From: Acidimicrobiaceae bacterium
Lineage (GTDB): Bacteria > Actinomycetota > Acidimicrobiia > Acidimicrobiales > RAAP-2
Direction of reading: 5' to 3'
Length of the DNA: 64,000 bases
Assembly: GCA_003162395.1 (NCBI GenBank)
Contig: PMON01000052.1
Span: 26,435 to 90,434, forward strand
A program made the position numbers and the translations under genes. The notes under the pieces were generated by a model that was given only the letters and a program-made list of their open reading frames with translations, did no database searches and had not been told where the DNA came from. Every line of letters begins with the position of its first letter. Positions within the stretch are counted from its first letter, which is position 1. Below are positions 61,121 to 64,000 of the stretch, piece by piece.

Positions 61121-62065
61121 ATGCTCGACGTACGATCGATCGTGGGATTGCGCCGACTCGACCTTGACGAGCGACTCCGCGACACGGTGGCCGGCTCGGT
61201 CGTGATGGTGACCGGAGCCTCGTCGGGCATCGGGGCGGCGGCTGCCCGGTCACTCGGGCGCGCGGGAGCGACGCTGCTGCTCGTGGCACGCTCAGAAGAT
61301 CGCCTGCAGGCCGTGGCGCAGGAGATCGTCGAGGCGGGGGGGTCCGCCAAGGTCCTCCTGACCGACCTCGCTGACCCTGCAGCCACACAGTCCCTCGTCG
61401 ACGGCGTGCAGCGCGACCACGGCGGCGTCGACGTCCTCGTCAGCAACGCAGGACGATCGATCCGCCGCTCGATCGAGCTCTCCTATGGCCGGTTCCACGA
61501 CTTCCAACGCACCATCGACATCAACTACCTCGGGGCGGTGCAGCTCGTCCTCGGCCTCTTGCCCACCATGCGCGAGAAACGACGCGGGCACATCGTGAAC
61601 GTGTCGTCCCTTGGGGTGCTGTTCGGCGCGCCACGCTTCGCCGCCTACCTCGGCTCAAAGTCCGCCTTCGACGCCTTCTTGCGCTGCGTGGCGCCAGAGG
61701 TGCGGGGAGACGGGGTGGCGATCACCAGCATCTACATGCCGCTCGTCCGCACGCCGATGATCGAGGCGACCCAGGTCTATGGGTTGCTGCCAGGTCTGAC
61801 CCCCGACGAGGCGGCGCAGCGGGTCTGCCGCGCCATCGTCGAGCGCCCCGTCTGCATGGCGCCACGGCTTGCGAGGGCCGGGTGCCTCGCTCGAGACATG
61901 GCACCGGCGACCTTCGAGCGACTCCTCGAGTCCGTCTACCGGGTCTCCGACGACTCCGCCGCCGCCCGCGGTGACGGCGATGCCCGATTTGAGGTTCCCA
62001 GGTTTCAGTTCGTGCTCGAGCAGATTGGACGCGTCACGTCGCGTCTGCGATCGCAAGATGCCTAG
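61121..62065 (+). CDS. SDR-family dehydrogenase/acyl reductase-like
   Basis: 314 residues. MVTGASSGIGAAAARSL NAD(P) loop, VLVSNAGRSI, and active site AAYLGSKSAFDAFL (Tyr and Lys) with Ser in VNVSSLG. The C-terminal extension APATFERLLESVYRVSD is as in mycobacterial acyl-reductase-like SDRs. It starts about 90 bases after the acyl-CoA synthetase, so a shared lipid pathway is plausible. GTG 61115 is an alternative start. Confidence 0.87.
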   Translation: MLDVRSIVGLRRLDLDERLRDTVAGSVVMVTGASSGIGAAAARSLGRAGATLLLVARSEDRLQAVAQEIVEAGGSAKVLLTDLADPAATQSLVDGVQRDHGGVDVLVSNAGRSIRRSIELSYGRFHDFQRTIDINYLGAVQLVLGLLPTMREKRRGHIVNVSSLGVLFGAPRFAAYLGSKSAFDAFLRCVAPEVRGDGVAITSIYMPLVRTPMIEATQVYGLLPGLTPDEAAQRVCRAIVERPVCMAPRLARAGCLARDMAPATFERLLESVYRVSDDSAAARGDGDARFEVPRFQFVLEQIGRVTSRLRSQDA

Positions 62066-62553
62066 GTGCCTCGTACAACGACGACGTGGCCCGCTCCTCG
62101 ATGTCGAGGTGGTGGGTAACCACGCGTGCCACGCGCCCGGTGCGCGGCTTCCCTCGAGGCGTGTCAGCAGCCCAGCGAGCCGACTGCCGCCACCCCAACG
62201 GTCATGACATCGCCGGGCGGTCGTGGCGAGTGCGTCACCCGCATGGCAAGCCCCTGAGAGGTTCCGCCGATGCTGATCGAGACGTTGCTGTCCGCCGACG
62301 TCGCGGCCGAGCACGTGTGCTCTACCTCGATGAGGATCGTTGAGCCGCTCGAGTACTGGCTGGCCTTGTCCAGGTTGATCGAGTCGGCCGCTCCTCCTCG
62401 TCCAAGGCGCGGTCGACCAGACCGAGCGTCGGCAGTCGATGTGGGACCGCGTGCCCGCAAACTGGCGTGTCACCGCAACTCGCCAGCCGACTCGAGGTCC
62501 TCGCCAACATTGCCGCAGTGCCCCAGTGCTGCATCCTGTGATGGGATAACCCC
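62066..62553. other. Gene-free interval with a possible minus-strand fragment
   Basis: About 490 bases. A minus-strand frame (62164-62460) includes ILIEVEHTCSAATSADSNVS, which looks protein-like but has no clear start or similarity. I see nothing else. Confidence 0.4.
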
Positions 62554-63060
62554 ATGTACGAGACGCCAGAGGAGCTGAGCCGCCTCCAGAGACTGCTTGA
62601 TGCGAGCGCCGAGGCGGCGGGTGCCCACATGCGAGGAATCATCACGAGTGAGCATCGTCTGAGCGCCGAGCAGTTGTCCGGGTGTCTGGTCGGGATGGTG
62701 CTCCTTGCACTCGGAACGGTGACGGGCGACGGTCGGCCCCTCGTCGGTCCCGTCGACGGGTACCTGCTTCACGGGAGCTTCTACTTCAGTTCTGGCCGAC
62801 AGTCGGTGCGGATGCGTCACCTCGCGTCTCGGCCCGCGGTGAGCGCAACTCACCTGCCGAGCGAGGCGCTGGCTGTGACGGTGCACGGCACCGCAGACCT
62901 CTTTGAGATTGCTGACCCGCGTCGTCCGGAGCTTCGTCAGGCGATGCTCGACCACTACCTCCCGCTCCAAGGTCCGTCCTTTGAAGAGTGGCTGGATGCC
63001 GAGGACATCCTCGCGGCGCGCATCGATGCGCAGAAGATGTTTACGTTCCAACTTGCTTGA
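62554..63060 (+). CDS. PPOX-class flavin-binding split-barrel protein
   Basis: 168 residues. LGTVTGDGRPLVGPVDGYLL and GSFYFSSGRQSVRMRHLASR followed by PAVSATHLPSEALAVTVHGT are typical of pyridoxamine 5'-phosphate oxidase-like FMN or F420 binding proteins. The role is unknown. The upstream ribosome binding site is weak. Confidence 0.82.
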   Translation: MYETPEELSRLQRLLDASAEAAGAHMRGIITSEHRLSAEQLSGCLVGMVLLALGTVTGDGRPLVGPVDGYLLHGSFYFSSGRQSVRMRHLASRPAVSATHLPSEALAVTVHGTADLFEIADPRRPELRQAMLDHYLPLQGPSFEEWLDAEDILAARIDAQKMFTFQLA

Positions 63061-63261
63061 GCGGGCTGCATCCTGCCCGGCGCGATCGACGCCTGGGCGC
63101 CCTTGTCGCCCCGACTGCACTCCTCTCCGGGTCAGGATTCGACCGTGTACCAGCGAATGGCGGCGGCGCGGTGCTGTCAGGAGGTCGCCGATGTCCACTA
63201 GGCCGGATTTCTCTTGCGCGATCTGTGTTCAGGGCGCGCTGACGTGGGGGATGATGCGAAG

Positions 63262-64000
63262 GTGCGCCGCATCCACTACGAGGTCATCGGGGAGGGTCGC
63301 CCGCTCGTGCTCGTGCACGGCTGGGGCGCCAGCGCTCGGCGCAACTGGGTCGACCTCGGCTGGGTCGACGAGCTGGCACCGCTCCGCCGCCTCGTGCTGA
63401 TGGACTCGCGCGGGCATGGTCGCAGCGAGGCTCCAGCGTCCCAGTCCGGGTACGGCTACGCGGCCATGGGCGACGACGTGCTGCGGGTGATGGACGAGCT
63501 TGCCATCGCCGAGGCGGACCTCTTCGGCTATTCGATGGGCGCGTTCATCGGCGTGTCGCTCCTTGGCCACCACCGTGACCGATTCAGCTCGATGGTGCTC
63601 GGCGGCATCGGCGAGGAGACCGAGGAGAGCGCAGCGATGTGCCGCCTTATCGCCGAGTCGTTGCGCGCCGACGACCTCGACGAGATCGTCGACCCAGTTG
63701 GTCGCGCCTACCGGCGCTACGTCGACGCCGACCCGTCGAACGACCGCGAGGAGCTGGCGAGGTCAGCGCTGCAGATGTGGCCCGACGGACACCCCTTGGC
63801 CCTCGGGGGCGCCGGCCTCGCCGACGTCGACATCCCTGTGCTGCTCGTCGACGGCGCCGACGACTATCCCTACGTCGACACTGTCGGACAACTCGCGGCT
63901 GCGATCCCTGGGGCCGAGCTCGTGACGATCGCTGGCGCCGACCACCACACGGTTGTCGGCGACCCGCGCTTCAAGTCCGCTGTCGTGCGATTCCTCAGCC
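63262..64000 (+). CDS. Alpha/beta-fold hydrolase (3' partial)
   Basis: 246 residues visible; the frame stays open to the right edge. It has HGWGAS after the first strand, MDSRGHGRSEAPA, the nucleophile FGYSMGAFIGVS, the Asp in LLVDGADDYPYV and His in AGADHHTVV, so the catalytic triad is complete before the edge. GTG 63262 is the probable start. Typical small esterase or haloalkane/peroxidase-like hydrolase; substrate unknown. Confidence 0.85.
   Translation, partial: MRRIHYEVIGEGRPLVLVHGWGASARRNWVDLGWVDELAPLRRLVLMDSRGHGRSEAPASQSGYGYAAMGDDVLRVMDELAIAEADLFGYSMGAFIGVSLLGHHRDRFSSMVLGGIGEETEESAAMCRLIAESLRADDLDEIVDPVGRAYRRYVDADPSNDREELARSALQMWPDGHPLALGGAGLADVDIPVLLVDGADDYPYVDTVGQLAAAIPGAELVTIAGADHHTVVGDPRFKSAVVRFLS

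Noticed and set aside
62164-62460. Minus-strand frame with ILIEVEHTCSA stretch
   Set aside because: No start context or family match; too short to claim a gene.
1-64000. tRNA genes, CRISPR arrays, insertion sequences or att sites
   Set aside because: No cloverleaf with T-loop, spaced short repeats, transposase or integrase was recognised on reading both strands.

Overview
This is a 64 kb stretch of high-GC bacterial chromosome, most probably from an actinobacterium. The evidence is strong GC bias at third codon positions, frequent GTG and TTG starts, a mycothiol-type DinB/maleylpyruvate isomerase-like enzyme, SoxR with a CxxCxC cluster motif, a DUF2630 protein, LGFP repeats and several VOC, SDR and GNAT genes. 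Lineages such as Acidimicrobiia would fit, but the sequence alone does not settle the genus. No tRNA, rRNA, CRISPR array, transposase or phage gene was seen. The window opens inside one gene and closes inside another.

Layout. 1-8 kb: a cell-surface protein of 88-residue tandem repeats, a membrane c-di-GMP enzyme (PAS-GGDEF-EAL), an aldehyde dehydrogenase and a secreted His-rich protein. 8-19 kb: scattered metabolic enzymes (epimerase, amidase, fatty acid desaturase, CPBP protease, class II aldolase, aldo-keto reductase, VOC protein) and a Tet(M)/Otr(A)-like ribosomal protection GTPase. 19-23 kb: a wrecked PAS/EAL gene, a secreted SGNH protein, a secreted GH16 enzyme and a small GNAT / UBP zinc finger / DUF2630 operon. 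23.2-27.8 kb: a tightly overlapping six-gene minus-strand operon resembling part of the methylamine utilisation (mau) system. It holds a CcdA/MauF-like membrane protein, a MauD-like thioredoxin, an unknown protein, a Tat-exported cysteine-rich MauA-like domain fused to LGFP repeats, a MauE-like protein and a 49-residue membrane protein. 28-33.6 kb: MscL with a zinc ribbon, a queA-SDR operon divergent from soxR, and a second GH16 paralogue. 33.9-41.9 kb: NDH-2 and many single enzymes. 42.5-46.8 kb: a large secreted golvesin/Ig-like protein and an ABC exporter pair. 46.8-50 kb: a wrecked alpha/beta hydrolase, an MscS channel, a halohydrin dehalogenase-like SDR with a CMD-family partner, and a phosphotransferase fragment. 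50-64 kb: esterases, a DUF1275 protein, a methyltransferase, a secreted cell-wall amidase, a Tat phosphoesterase, GNAT, DUF4232, an acyl-CoA ligase with an SDR, a PPOX protein and a partial alpha/beta hydrolase.

Functional links. The clearest multi-gene system is the mau-like operon. Its MauF/MauD/MauE-type parts are the kind that move electrons and shape disulfides outside the membrane, and the neighbouring exported protein has 16 cysteines after its signal, so it is the obvious client. No heavy chain (mauB), mauG or amicyanin gene is present. The second theme is gene decay: at least five remnants with frameshifts, deletions or nonsense codons lie between intact genes, and three of them are visible only when several frames are read together. 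The third theme is a large secreted proteome (repeat adhesin, two GH16, SGNH, golvesin-like, amidase, phosphoesterase, DUF4232).
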